IMG/VR virus record: IMGVR_UViG_3300045007_000107
Span: 1-64,000 of that record
DNA: 64,000 bases
DNA from: a virus
Strand: one strand, 5' to 3'
Under the pieces are notes generated by a model. The model was not told where the DNA came from. It did no database searches and saw nothing but the letters and a program-made list of their open reading frames with translations. Below, in pieces: positions 33,138 to 40,750 of the stretch; within the stretch, counting starts at the first letter, position 1; each line of letters starts with the position of its first letter. Position numbers and translations under genes: made by a program.

Positions 33138-33637
33138 AGCGCCAATTACGCCGCATAGGCTTGCAGCCATCTGCACCCGCGCCTCCACCCCCACCAGAAC
33201 CTAGCGATGCGCGATCCTGCGATACGTGCCGGTTCAACAGGAAGGCAAGCATTTACTCTACGCCGCCGCATGAGCTGATTATTCATTGCTCGGGCAGGAT
33301 CGGGGTCGGGTATACTACCCTACGAACCAACTGCCACGGATGGGAGGCAACCGTACCTCACCACGTCGGATCTCTCTGCAATAGGTGCGTACACGGTACA
33401 GTACACTACGATCATCCTGTTCATGGGATAGCGGTTAATTGTACGAGGTTTACCACGCAACGGATCGCATACGCCACTGAATGTCGTGATTATCGCGATG
33501 AAGAGATGCAGGCACACTTTCGCCGAGCCGCTGAGGAAGAGGCTATGTACGCGGCTACGCTACCCGATCCGCCTGCCCCTTGGTACGCGCGCTTGCGGGA
33601 TCGTCTGATGTGGTGGTGGGGAGGTTACAATGCATAG
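33134..33637 (+). CDS. RRIG-tagged protein with two Cys modules
   Basis: A 167-residue protein. MKRQLRRIG is followed at once by the 14-bp repeat (LQPSAP) and a Pro run. Modules: CDTCRFNRK...IHCSGRIG...NCHGW and LCNRCVHGT...VNCTRFTT...ECRDY. The start at 33134 overlaps the upstream stop. Confidence 0.74.
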   Translation: MKRQLRRIGLQPSAPAPPPPPEPSDARSCDTCRFNRKASIYSTPPHELIIHCSGRIGVGYTTLRTNCHGWEATVPHHVGSLCNRCVHGTVHYDHPVHGIAVNCTRFTTQRIAYATECRDYRDEEMQAHFRRAAEEEAMYAATLPDPPAPWYARLRDRLMWWWGGYNA

Positions 33638-34007
33638 GCTCTTACGCAGGATCGGGCGTATACCGCCCACCATCGTCACCCGAGAGCAGACTGCTCACAT
33701 CACCCGCGCAGGCCGTGTCCACGAGACTATCGTTCACCTCTCGCCGGCCTCCCTAGGGGACGAGATCAATGCAGGCGAGCGCGTTATCTCTATAACCGAG
33801 GAAAGCCGCTATCAGGAGAGGGAAATGGACGGGGAACGTATCCTCTATCCTGTAGCGCCCACGGGTACCCGCAAGGTCGAGACTATACGCATCGAGTCCA
33901 ATTGGGATGGTAGCAGCCGTATCCGTAAGCGCACCTACCGAGAATTCATGGACCAAAGCGGTGACGTGCAACGCATGATTATCGAACAAAGCTGGGAGTA
34001 TCAGTGA
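33630..34007 (+). CDS. RRIG-tagged protein without Cys module
   Basis: A 125-residue protein starting MHRLLRRIGRIPP. It shares the tag but has no cysteine, showing that tag and module are independent. The body is beta-rich (TRKVETIRIESNWDGSSRIRKR). Function unknown. Confidence 0.72.
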   Translation: MHRLLRRIGRIPPTIVTREQTAHITRAGRVHETIVHLSPASLGDEINAGERVISITEESRYQEREMDGERILYPVAPTGTRKVETIRIESNWDGSSRIRKRTYREFMDQSGDVQRMIIEQSWEYQ

Positions 34008-34297
34008 TGCTACGTCGCATCAAAGGCATCGGTAGACCGAGACCTGTGCAGCCGTCTGCAACCGAGCAACCCTCCGTGGAGCCCCCACGGAGGGTTGAAC
34101 TACTTAAAGCGGTACCTGTAGGGCGGAAGTGCCATAGTTGCGTCTACCGTACGGAACTTCTGCCCCTGTACCACCGGGACACGAGAACCAACGACCCGCC
34201 GCAGGTAAAGGGCTATACCTGTCCCATCGTCTCGCGGCACTACCCTCTGGACGATGGTCCGCGCATCTGCAACCGACATGAGCCCACGGGGATCTAA
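34007..34297 (+). CDS. RRIKGIG-tagged single Cys-module protein
   Basis: A 96-residue protein. MLRRIKGIGRPRP, then the 14-bp repeat (VQPSAT) and one module CHSCVYRTE...YTCPIVSR...ICNRH. TGATG overlap upstream. Confidence 0.72.
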   Translation: MLRRIKGIGRPRPVQPSATEQPSVEPPRRVELLKAVPVGRKCHSCVYRTELLPLYHRDTRTNDPPQVKGYTCPIVSRHYPLDDGPRICNRHEPTGI

Positions 34298-34299
34298 TC

Positions 34300-34893
34300 A
34301 TGCCTCGCAAGATCAGACGCATTGGGCGTGAGACTCCACCGCGACCGGCACCCGCCCCTGAGCCTCCGCGCGGGAACTACAAGCGCAACTCTAACACAGG
34401 GCACTCATGTAACTACTGTATCTACCGGGAGCATCACGTCTATAACAAGTGGAGCCCCGACTTCCCTGAGCGCGCGTGGTGCCCGGTCGCTAACACAACC
34501 TACGTGACCGACAGCAGCAGGGATCAGGTTACGGTGTGCGGCACCTTCCGCGCGGGCGATCACGTTGTGGTAGCAGTGGAACCTACCATCGATACGCTCC
34601 TTGAGATGGTGGGCGCCACAAGTCAGGAGGAAGCGCGGCGTCGTGGTCGGCATACTATTGCTGGTACGGTAACCGGACGTGCGAGTTCCACGCGCGGTCT
34701 CACTGATTTCCCCCTAGAAGTCATGCCCGAGGACTCCATCTGCCGTACCTGTCGCCATCGTGATCATATACGCGCTAGGCTTCGTCGGTCGGAAGCGGGT
34801 ACTGACGTGCGTTCGTGGGCGTGTAACCACGCATTGCGCCAGCGTATATATGGTGCCGGGGTTCGGACATGCCAGTCATGGGAACAGGACTAA
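34300..34893 (+). CDS. RRIG-tagged protein with two Cys modules
   Basis: A 197-residue protein beginning MPRKIRRIGRETPP and a Pro linker. Modules: CNYCIYREH...WCPVANT...VCGTF and SICRTCRHRDH...WACNHAL...TCQSW. The segment between modules (about 85-145) is helical. Confidence 0.74.
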   Translation: MPRKIRRIGRETPPRPAPAPEPPRGNYKRNSNTGHSCNYCIYREHHVYNKWSPDFPERAWCPVANTTYVTDSSRDQVTVCGTFRAGDHVVVAVEPTIDTLLEMVGATSQEEARRRGRHTIAGTVTGRASSTRGLTDFPLEVMPEDSICRTCRHRDHIRARLRRSEAGTDVRSWACNHALRQRIYGAGVRTCQSWEQD

Positions 34894-35321
34894 TGGCTAA
34901 GGAACCAACCCCCAAAGCTCTCGCCCGCCGTCGTGAGCGCGAGCGTATGACGGAGGAACAGAAAGAGCGGGAGCGCGAACGTAAACGCGCTTCGGCCAAG
35001 CGGCATCGGGAAAGCGAGAATGCTCGACAGCGTAAATATATCGCCGCGCATCCCGAACTAAGAGCCTACTATCGGCGGCGCTACAGCCTGCGCAAGATGA
35101 AACCCCACAACGCGAAAAAGCGTACAATAGAGATCATGGCCGAACTACAGGCCAAGGCACCCAGGCATCACGGTCGCGAAGAGATCATCGCGGCGGCGAC
35201 AATGTTCGTACTAGAGGGCGATACCGTCGAAGTGGCGCTCGCCAAAGCCTCGAAACAGCACAACGCCGAGACACGTATCCAGCGGTCGAGCACCAACTTC
35301 GAAGAAGCGTATTGGCTATGA
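34893..35321 (+). CDS. Highly basic helical protein
   Basis: A 142-residue protein. Residues 10-75 are a run of Arg, Lys and Glu (ERERMTEEQKERERERKR) likely to be a single helix, then a helical C-terminal half. It may bind nucleic acid. It is coupled to both Cys-module neighbours by overlaps. Confidence 0.7.
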   Translation: MAKEPTPKALARRRERERMTEEQKERERERKRASAKRHRESENARQRKYIAAHPELRAYYRRRYSLRKMKPHNAKKRTIEIMAELQAKAPRHHGREEIIAAATMFVLEGDTVEVALAKASKQHNAETRIQRSSTNFEEAYWL

Positions 35322-35836
35322 AGCGCATTATCCGAAACATAGGCAGCATCGCGCCCTTGCAGCCGTCTGCAATCCCCGAGTTTACCGCCACGATTACCGG
35401 GCGGCCTCCGTTCGATGAGCACGGCAATCCGCACGTGCGGGGCGTCTGCGCGCGTTGCACCTCTCGCAGACGCTTTACCTTCGACGCCCAGCGACAGGAG
35501 TATACCTGCCCTCGGATAGATCGCGTGATTACACCTGGCGGCGGGCGTACCGAATGTGCATCCTATGACCTCGACATGCCCGAGCATGATCGCCGCCGTA
35601 CAATCCAGCAGTCATTCAACGGTCCTGCCGCTCGTCCTCCGAACCTAGACATCGTGGGTCGAACCTCCGACTGTCATACCTGTAATGCGGCGTGGAGTAT
35701 CGACCGCGTCTCTCCCTCTCACTGGCGGTGTCCTCGTATTGCTCGCACTCTCGCCAGCGCGGTCGGTATCGTTAACTGTTCCGGCTATGAGCATGATCTC
35801 GAACTCTACCGTACTGCCCCATGGGAGCCTGACTGA
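35318..35836 (+). CDS. RRIG-type tagged protein with two Cys modules
   Basis: A 172-residue protein. MKRIIRNIGSIAP, then the 14-bp repeat (LQPSAI). Modules: VCARCTSRR...YTCPRIDR...ECASY and DCHTCNAAW...RCPRIAR...NCSGY. ATGA overlap upstream. The start could also be a TTG two codons earlier. Confidence 0.74.
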   Translation: MKRIIRNIGSIAPLQPSAIPEFTATITGRPPFDEHGNPHVRGVCARCTSRRRFTFDAQRQEYTCPRIDRVITPGGGRTECASYDLDMPEHDRRRTIQQSFNGPAARPPNLDIVGRTSDCHTCNAAWSIDRVSPSHWRCPRIARTLASAVGIVNCSGYEHDLELYRTAPWEPD

Positions 35837-36096
35837 TGCTTACTCTCGATACTGTTCGCGCTAACATCTTCGCAGGAGATCCGTTAGCTAAATCACCAGA
35901 TGAGGTGACCGATACAGGTACAGCAATCGAAATTGCCGGTATCGATGACGGTACAGAGTTCCGTGAAGACCTACGTTTCGTTTCCGAGGGCGATGGCGTA
36001 GAGCTACTTGTGCGCGATCCCGGTACGGTTTCGTGGAACTCGCACGGCGTCTTTCGTGATTGGCGCGAGCTTCATATATGGATTTACGAACTATGA
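35836..36096 (+). CDS. Small acidic hypothetical protein
   Basis: An 86-residue protein interrupting the Cys-module run. TAATG-like coupling at the start (TGATGC). Contains EIAGIDDGTEFREDLRFVSEGDGVELLVRD, a beta pattern without known family. Confidence 0.65.
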   Translation: MLTLDTVRANIFAGDPLAKSPDEVTDTGTAIEIAGIDDGTEFREDLRFVSEGDGVELLVRDPGTVSWNSHGVFRDWRELHIWIYEL

Positions 36097-36188
36097 ACCA
36101 GCGGGCTCGTCTTACCCTGGCCGTTATGCTAATCGGTACGGCGGTTCTCATCACTGCTTGCATTCGCGGGATATGGTCGCTGATATGA
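36093..36188 (+). CDS. 31-residue membrane peptide, possible lipoprotein
   Basis: MNQRARLTLAVMLIGTAVLITACIRGIWSLI has a positive start, a hydrophobic stretch and LITAC, a possible lipobox leaving a nine-residue peptide. Overlaps both neighbours by four bases (ATGA). Confidence 0.5.
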   Translation: MNQRARLTLAVMLIGTAVLITACIRGIWSLI

Positions 36189-36886
36189 AACGCTTGATCA
36201 GAGGGATCGGCCGCCAAGAGCTACGTACCGAGGCAACCACTCAGCGCATCTTGGATAAGTGCGACAGCATCATCGGCGTATTACAAGAAGGTATTGCTGC
36301 AAGCCCCAGCCCGATAGCATCTCAACTTCATGCGGACAGTCTGTGTCGGCGGTGCCCCCACCAGAACCGGATTAGGCAGAACCCGAACGTTCCTCGTAAC
36401 CCGGCCGAGGTCTACTGTCCTGCGCACGACTACTACTTCAATGCTCATGTGCCGGTCGAGTCCTGCGCGCGGTATCATCGCGATGTAATACAGCCTAACC
36501 CTCCCTGGGAGCGCCCAGCGCGGTCTATCACCGAAGTGGGCCTACCGCCTATCCCCGAGGGTAGTATCTGCGAGTCGTGCCCTCACCGTGCTACAAGACA
36601 TTATGCGCGCGGCGAGAGTTATGTCCATTGTAATTCGCCCGAGCAACTCCACACTGTAGCGATAGGTGCGACCATATACTCGTGTACCAGCTACCCTCCC
36701 GAACGTGTCCAACGCGCGGTCGTATACGATACACCTCGTGAAAGTCAATGCAGGACATGCTTACACGGGACTCGCCTAGTCCGCTCTAGTGTCAATCCTG
36801 AACGCGGTGCTGTATGTCGTCAGGCAGATCGTCGGTTCACTACAGACGCTGTAATACAACAGTGTCACGATTATAGGGCTTTCTGA
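36185..36886 (+). CDS. RRIG-type tagged protein with three Cys modules
   Basis: A 233-residue protein. MKRLIRGIGRQE, then three modules: LCRRCPHQN...YCPAHDY...SCARY, ICESCPHRA...HCNSPEQ...SCTSY and QCRTCLHGT...VCRQADR...QCHDY. The linker before the third (VQRAVVYD) resembles those in the next gene, showing duplication of module plus linker. Confidence 0.76.
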   Translation: MKRLIRGIGRQELRTEATTQRILDKCDSIIGVLQEGIAASPSPIASQLHADSLCRRCPHQNRIRQNPNVPRNPAEVYCPAHDYYFNAHVPVESCARYHRDVIQPNPPWERPARSITEVGLPPIPEGSICESCPHRATRHYARGESYVHCNSPEQLHTVAIGATIYSCTSYPPERVQRAVVYDTPRESQCRTCLHGTRLVRSSVNPERGAVCRQADRRFTTDAVIQQCHDYRAF

Positions 36887-36887
36887 T

Positions 36888-37532
36888 ATGCGTCGGCTCA
36901 TTCGCGGGATCGGTATTACACCTGTATTACAAACGGTTGCAGAGCCGTCACGCTATCAGGACGCGGTCGTATCCCGTACCCATGAAGAAAACATCTGTAG
37001 GCACTGCCAGCACTCCGACTGCCTGAGCTACGCGTCCGGAGAGCCGGGCCAACTTGCGGACGTTCGATGCGCCCATGCCGGTCATAGCTATCCAGGCGAC
37101 GTCGGTCTGTCGGACTGTATCGACTACCAGCGTATTACAGGTCCAAGCGTAACGTCGAACTCCCAGCGCGCGGTCGTTGATCTATTACCCCAAGACAGTC
37201 TATGTCGTCAGTGTAGCTTCTCTCCCCGTCTATACGCCCACTCCGAGGAGGACGGTATACCGGGAACAGTTACCTGTCGGTATACGGGTTACACCACAGA
37301 CATCAACGTACCGGTGCGCGAGTGCTCGGCGTATTACACGTACTCGACACCACATTCCCAACGCGCGGTCGTTGATACCTTACACCCTAATACCCTATGT
37401 AGACAGTGCAGGCACGGAACGTCTATCCGACCATACAATAGATCACCCGAGTGGTATGCCTGCCCTGTAGCCGACCGCTATTTCAGACCCTACAACTTCA
37501 TCCTCTCATGCCGGTCTCTGGTACGTCTCTAG
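36888..37532 (+). CDS. RRIG-type tagged protein with three Cys modules
   Basis: A 214-residue protein, last of the run. MRRLIRGIGITPV, then ICRHCQHSD...RCAHAGH...DCIDY, LCRQCSFSP...TCRYTGY...ECSAY and LCRQCRHGT...ACPVADR...SCRSL. The linkers SQRAVVDLLPQDS and SQRAVVDTLHPNT are near-identical, also in DNA (37161 and 37355), so duplication is recent. Confidence 0.76.
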   Translation: MRRLIRGIGITPVLQTVAEPSRYQDAVVSRTHEENICRHCQHSDCLSYASGEPGQLADVRCAHAGHSYPGDVGLSDCIDYQRITGPSVTSNSQRAVVDLLPQDSLCRQCSFSPRLYAHSEEDGIPGTVTCRYTGYTTDINVPVRECSAYYTYSTPHSQRAVVDTLHPNTLCRQCRHGTSIRPYNRSPEWYACPVADRYFRPYNFILSCRSLVRL

Positions 37533-37927
37533 GGAACTCTCCCGCGTATCCAGCAGCCGTCTGCAAGCTCCTGTGTAATACGTATCTCGGATGTAATACG
37601 GAAAACCCTCGATCCCTCAACATCCCTAAACCCCTGGCGCGGCGTTTTCCTGAAAAAACTACCAGCGCGGGGTCTTTAATTTAATGCGTAATGAATAAGA
37701 ACACATAGAAGCATCAGTAGAACCCCTAGTAAACACTATAGGCCCTTCCCGTAGTTCTCAACAACTCTCAACACATCCACACACAAGCAAGTTAGTAATG
37801 GCTGGCGAAATTTCCGAATAGTAAATGGGGAGGCTCCCTGATGGAGTAGGAATAGTAAAAGATCAACGTATTCAAGGAGTTGTAGGAATAGTAAAAGAGC
37901 ATGGTCCCGTAGAAGGAGGAGGAAATC
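37533..37927 (+). promoter_or_regulatory. Non-coding island with AATAGTAAA repeats
   Basis: About 395 bp with no convincing gene. It holds a variant 14-bp repeat (37552-37565), two GTAATAC words (37575, 37593), an A/T-rich stretch near 37670-37700 and AATAGTAAA words at 37817, 37851 and 37887. The latter two are 36 bp apart and extend to GGAATAGTAAAAGA. The function is unclear; it may be an origin-like or regulatory segment. Confidence 0.4.
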
Positions 37928-37996
37928 ATGGTGATCTTGGGCCTCGTGGTGGTGTTGGTCGTGTGCGTCCTGATCCTGGCGACCGGCCTGGACTAG
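37928..37996 (+). CDS. 22-residue membrane peptide
   Basis: MVILGLVVVLVVCVLILATGLD is one hydrophobic helix. A strong GGAGGAGG lies seven bases before the ATG, the best ribosome binding site in this area, which makes translation likely. Unknown role. Confidence 0.55.
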   Translation: MVILGLVVVLVVCVLILATGLD

Positions 37997-38065
37997 AGAT
38001 TGGACCCGGAGTAGTCTGTATAGACTATGTGGTATAGAAGTACCACATAAAGGAGATAGACGAGT

Positions 38066-38260
38066 ATGTCGAGGATCAATGGAGTAGGTAGAAGTCGTGG
38101 ATATCACCCGATAGAAGGAGGTGGGTTTGTCTACGTCCATATGTACAAAAAGCAATGGTGGTGGAGGGCTACTGACGAGAACAAGACCCCCGTGGGGCAG
38201 CGTATGGGACCGTTCACTGATAGTGACGCCGCCGCTGCCGACGCCAATAGGAACGTGTAA
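38066..38260 (+). CDS. Small aromatic hypothetical protein
   Basis: A 64-residue protein. MSRINGVGRSRG vaguely resembles the basic tag. FVYVHMYKKQWWWRATDENKTP looks like a short beta sheet. AAAGGAG precedes the ATG. Confidence 0.65.
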   Translation: MSRINGVGRSRGYHPIEGGGFVYVHMYKKQWWWRATDENKTPVGQRMGPFTDSDAAAADANRNV

Positions 38261-38267
38261 TACACGC

Positions 38268-38318
38268 TTGCATCCGTCTGCACGATCCGGTACGTATTAC
38301 ATCGGGTCGTGCGGACCC
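38268..38318 (+). promoter_or_regulatory. 14-bp repeat leader with CGTGCG hairpin
   Basis: TTGCAT within a repeat copy, then TACGTA 17 bp on (weak promoter), then GGGTC pairing with GACCC around GTGCG (38304-38318) and ACGGAG. Confidence 0.5.
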
Positions 38319-38331
38319 ACGGAGATATGTT

Positions 38332-38499
38332 ATGTTCAAAGTACAGACGAAAGAGTATTCGCTCGGGCGGCGTTGGCAGGACCTTAAGTCCTTTCACCGC
38401 AATCGCTTCGTGACCGAAGAAGATGCATGGGCCTACGTCGAGAGCCTGGATCAGGACGGTGTTCGTGACACGGGGAATTTTCGGGTAGTGCCCGCGTAA
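38332..38499 (+). CDS. Small hypothetical protein
   Basis: A 55-residue protein (MFKVQTKEYSLGRRWQDLKSF...TEEDAWAYVESL). ACGGAGATAT precedes the ATG. The pattern is common among small phage proteins of unknown role. Confidence 0.6.
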   Translation: MFKVQTKEYSLGRRWQDLKSFHRNRFVTEEDAWAYVESLDQDGVRDTGNFRVVPA

Positions 38500-38503
38500 C
38501 CCC

Positions 38504-38532
38504 TTGCAGCCATCTGCACGCTCGCGTATTAC
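38504..38532 (+). promoter_or_regulatory. Promoter using the 14-bp repeat as -35 box
   Basis: TTGCAG, a 17-bp spacer and TATTAC, followed by the GGGGC/GCCCC hairpin with GTGCG top (38539-38553) and ACGGAGC. Confidence 0.65.
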
Positions 38533-38567
38533 AGCTACGGGGCGTGCGGCCCCACGGAGCAAAGACC

Positions 38568-38876
38568 ATGCGTCTCGCGATTGGTGAAAAGATCATTAAG
38601 TCCTCGCGACCCAACCGCCACTTCGTGGCCCTGATCGAGGGCGGCGAGGGGGACAACCGTTACTACTACGTGCATACGAGTATGGCGGTCGTCCATGACG
38701 AGCCCATGGAGGACGACTACGACTGCGAGGATATCGTGGAGGCCGCCCGCGTTTACGAGCGCGAGGTCAAGGACCTGTCCAGTACTGGCAACCCACAGGC
38801 CCAGGCTGAATATGACGATGCACATGGTACCGTCAACGGTTACGCGCCGTGGCAGTACTCGGCCAGCGAATACTGA
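38568..38876 (+). CDS. Acidic hypothetical protein
   Basis: A 102-residue acidic protein (EDDYDCEDIVEAARVYEREV). It has the full repeat, promoter, hairpin and GGAGC leader. Unknown function. Confidence 0.7.
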   Translation: MRLAIGEKIIKSSRPNRHFVALIEGGEGDNRYYYVHTSMAVVHDEPMEDDYDCEDIVEAARVYEREVKDLSSTGNPQAQAEYDDAHGTVNGYAPWQYSASEY

Positions 38877-38892
38877 GGGGGAGTGTAATACA

Positions 38893-39168
38893 ATGTCTGG
38901 CAAGCCTTCCGCTCTCGGCTATAAGTTCCTGCGCGAGAACTTCCCCGAGTTCCCCCGCAGCCACTACGCTCGTACGCGGGCGTTCACTGGTAAGGACAAT
39001 GGCCCGATCCCCAAGGATCAGCAGGGTGTGACCACCATGGGCGGGATCATCGTCCGCCTGTTCAAGGCTGATGGAGGCCGGCATCGCATCCACGCCGAGT
39101 GCCCCAAGTGCAGGAAGGACATCCCTGCGGGCCGTCTTCACCAGCATGTAGGGGTGTGCGAAGGCTAA
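38893..39168 (+). CDS. Small zinc-finger-like protein
   Basis: A 91-residue basic protein. ECPKCRKDIPAGRLHQHVGVC could be a C2H/C-type zinc finger at the C-terminus. Preceded by GGGGGAGTG. Possible DNA- or RNA-binding protein. Confidence 0.7.
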   Translation: MSGKPSALGYKFLRENFPEFPRSHYARTRAFTGKDNGPIPKDQQGVTTMGGIIVRLFKADGGRHRIHAECPKCRKDIPAGRLHQHVGVCEG

Positions 39169-39171
39169 CCC

Positions 39172-39199
39172 TTGCAGCCGTCTGCACACGTGCTACCTT
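39172..39199 (+). promoter_or_regulatory. Promoter using the 14-bp repeat as -35 box
   Basis: TTGCAG, a 16-bp spacer and TACCTT. Confidence 0.6.
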
Positions 39200-39207
39200 A
39201 GCCCCTG

Positions 39208-39230
39208 CCCCGTGCGGGGTTTCTTTTTGC
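39208..39230 (+). terminator. CGTGCG hairpin with T run, possible attenuator
   Basis: CCCC pairs with GGGG around GTGC, followed by TTTCTTTTT and GCGGAGC. It has terminator shape but sits in the leader of the 39243 gene, so it may act as an attenuator. Confidence 0.5.
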
Positions 39231-39242
39231 GGAGCTACTGTT

Positions 39243-39566
39243 ATGACCCTTAAGGCTTACACCCACCTCTTCACTGATGGTCCGCAGCTTCCTTCTCTCC
39301 GCATCCCTATCCAGGATGAGATGGGCACCGCTTTCTTGGATGTCTGTGGTATCTCACTCTCGGACGCGGCGGATCAAATGGAGGATGGTACGACCATTCA
39401 ACACGCTATTGATATCGAGGATGGCACGGCCTCGGATACGTACGACGATCCGGCCTCGCTCGTGCGAGACATAGTAGGTAGGTCTTTCTCTAACCAAGCG
39501 GCGGGCGTCGTACTTAGCCGTGATGATCAGACGTACCTGCTCACGGTATACTATCTCGTCCCCTGA
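39243..39566 (+). CDS. Acidic hypothetical protein
   Basis: A 107-residue protein without known motif, acidic, probably alpha/beta. It has GGAGC upstream and a terminator just downstream, so it forms a one-gene unit. Confidence 0.7.
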   Translation: MTLKAYTHLFTDGPQLPSLRIPIQDEMGTAFLDVCGISLSDAADQMEDGTTIQHAIDIEDGTASDTYDDPASLVRDIVGRSFSNQAAGVVLSRDDQTYLLTVYYLVP

Positions 39567-39571
39567 TGATT

Positions 39572-39596
39572 AGGCCCTTCGGGGCCTTTTCTTTTG
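39572..39596 (+). terminator. Intrinsic terminator
   Basis: AGGCCC pairs with GGGCCT around a TTCG tetraloop, followed by TTTCTTTT. Confidence 0.88.
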
Positions 39597-39763
39597 TCTA
39601 AATAGTAAATGACTATGTGATGAATGTAGTAGGAGGAGTTGTTCGAACAGTAAATGGCTATGTGCGCGCGTGGAGTAGGGGAAGAAGGAATAGTAATAGT
39701 AAAAGTGTATGTGCAAGTCAAAGATGGTGGAGAAGGATAAGAAGTAGATCCAGTTGTTGTTCA
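39597..39763 (+). repeat. AATAGTAAATG-type repeat island
   Basis: AATAGTAAATGACTATGTG (39601) and AACAGTAAATGGCTATGTG (39646) are near copies, with a shorter related word near 39690. The stretch is rich in G, A and T, unlike the GC-rich surroundings, and is not convincingly coding. Confidence 0.45.
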
Positions 39764-39999
39764 GGAGTAACATGTTGTAAGACAGTCACGTGTAGTCGAG
39801 GAGTAACATGTAGTATGGCTGTCACATGTAGTATTGGAGTAACATGTTGTCGCCGAGTACCACTGTTGTCGTGGAGTAACGTTGTTCCCGTGTCACATGT
39901 GGCTCAGGAGTAACGTGTTGTAATACGAGTACATGTTGTAGGGAAAGTACACCGAGGTGGTGGAGTAACATGTGGCCGAGGAGTAACGTGTTGCGCCCG
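39764..39999 (+). repeat. 18-bp tandem array (iteron-like)
   Basis: About 13 degenerate units of GAGTAACATGTTGTNNNN. The ACATGT/ACGTGT core recurs at 39770, 39788, 39806, 39824, 39842, 39895, 39913, 39931, 39968 and 39986, keeping the 18-bp phase to within one base, with weaker units at about 39860, 39878 and 39949. AACATGTT is itself a palindrome. In-frame stops in several units argue against coding. Resembles a protein-binding iteron cluster. Confidence 0.65.
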
Positions 40000-40328
40000 A
40001 GACACTAGGTGGAGCGGCAGTTCCCCCGGCGTCACCTCCCCGTCCTGCGGGCGAGCGTTGCCACTCCGCCCCGGCGTCGTCTCGGCCGCGCCCTAGCGCG
40101 CCACTCGGTTAAGCCGTTATGCCTCGGTCCCTCTCCTGCTCCGGTCCTTACGTATTACAGCCCCTTGCAGCCGGCTGCAAGCGGAAAAACGCGTCAACCC
40201 CTAAAAATCGTACGCCCCTCGTTTCGCCTCATCCGTTGCCGTATTACATCTTGCCTTCGCCTGCGGCGTTAACTACTCGTTTACTTGCGACTGCTACAAC
40301 TCTACTTGCCTACAACGGAGCTTTACCA
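40000..40328 (+). other. GC-rich stretch of unclear content with a 14-bp repeat
   Basis: No convincing gene. Frames that cross it are Pro/Arg-rich and look like composition artefacts. It has a perfect-palindrome repeat copy (40166-40179), GTATTAC words (40152 and 40241) and ACGGAGC before the 40329 gene. Confidence 0.35.
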
Positions 40329-40670
40329 ATGCGCGTCCATCCTACCGCCGATCTCGCCCAGCTTATCGGTCCCGCCCCCTTCGATATCGAGCCGACCGCT
40401 CCCGCCTTCGCCGATTTCACCCCGGCCCCTAGCGCGCCCGCGCGTATCTATACCGGCATCGTCGCCGATGCGCCGGTCTACAGCGGTATTACAGCCCCGT
40501 ACACGGCAACCACGGGCCGCGCGGCCCTAGCCTTCATCCTCGCCTTTGCGGGCCTCCTCGCCTTCGCTGCAATCGTCTTTGCGGCCTTCGCCTCGACCGA
40601 TCCGACCCCGGTCAAGCGCGCCGACCGTCTCCCTCAGCATCACACTTTTTTCGCCCTCACCCAAAAATAA
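40329..40670 (+). CDS. Single-pass membrane protein
   Basis: A 113-residue protein. An Ala/Pro-rich N-terminal part precedes one hydrophobic segment (ALAFILAFAGLLAFAAIVFAAFA) and a short charged tail. Its leader ACGGAGCTTTACCA is the same as that of the 40751 gene, so the two are likely co-regulated. Topology suggests the Pro-rich part is outside. Confidence 0.65.
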   Translation: MRVHPTADLAQLIGPAPFDIEPTAPAFADFTPAPSAPARIYTGIVADAPVYSGITAPYTATTGRAALAFILAFAGLLAFAAIVFAAFASTDPTPVKRADRLPQHHTFFALTQK

Positions 40671-40750
40671 CCCCTTGCAGCCATCTGCAAGCCGTGCAAT
40701 AACCCTCTTACCGGCAGCGGTGCCGGACTAACCCATACGGAGCTTTACCA

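Noticed and set aside
36093-36188. Functional lipoprotein assignment
   Set aside because: LITAC fits a lipobox, but the mature peptide would be nine residues, so a simple membrane peptide is equally likely.
36937-36965. TGCAGAGCCGTCA as further 14-bp repeat copy
   Set aside because: The second arm is missing, so symmetry is lost.
37825-38037. Plus-strand frame with GIVK/GVG repeats (70 residues)
   Set aside because: It is Gly-rich by composition, starts in the AATAGTAAATG repeat and conflicts with the better-supported 37928 membrane peptide.
37736-38155. Minus-strand frame of 139 residues
   Set aside because: Shadow of GA-rich plus-strand sequence; its His/Leu runs are typical of complement reading.
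40009-40272. Arg/Pro-rich frame before the 40329 gene
   Set aside because: Looks like GC-driven open sequence, includes a repeat copy and has no similarity or ribosome site.
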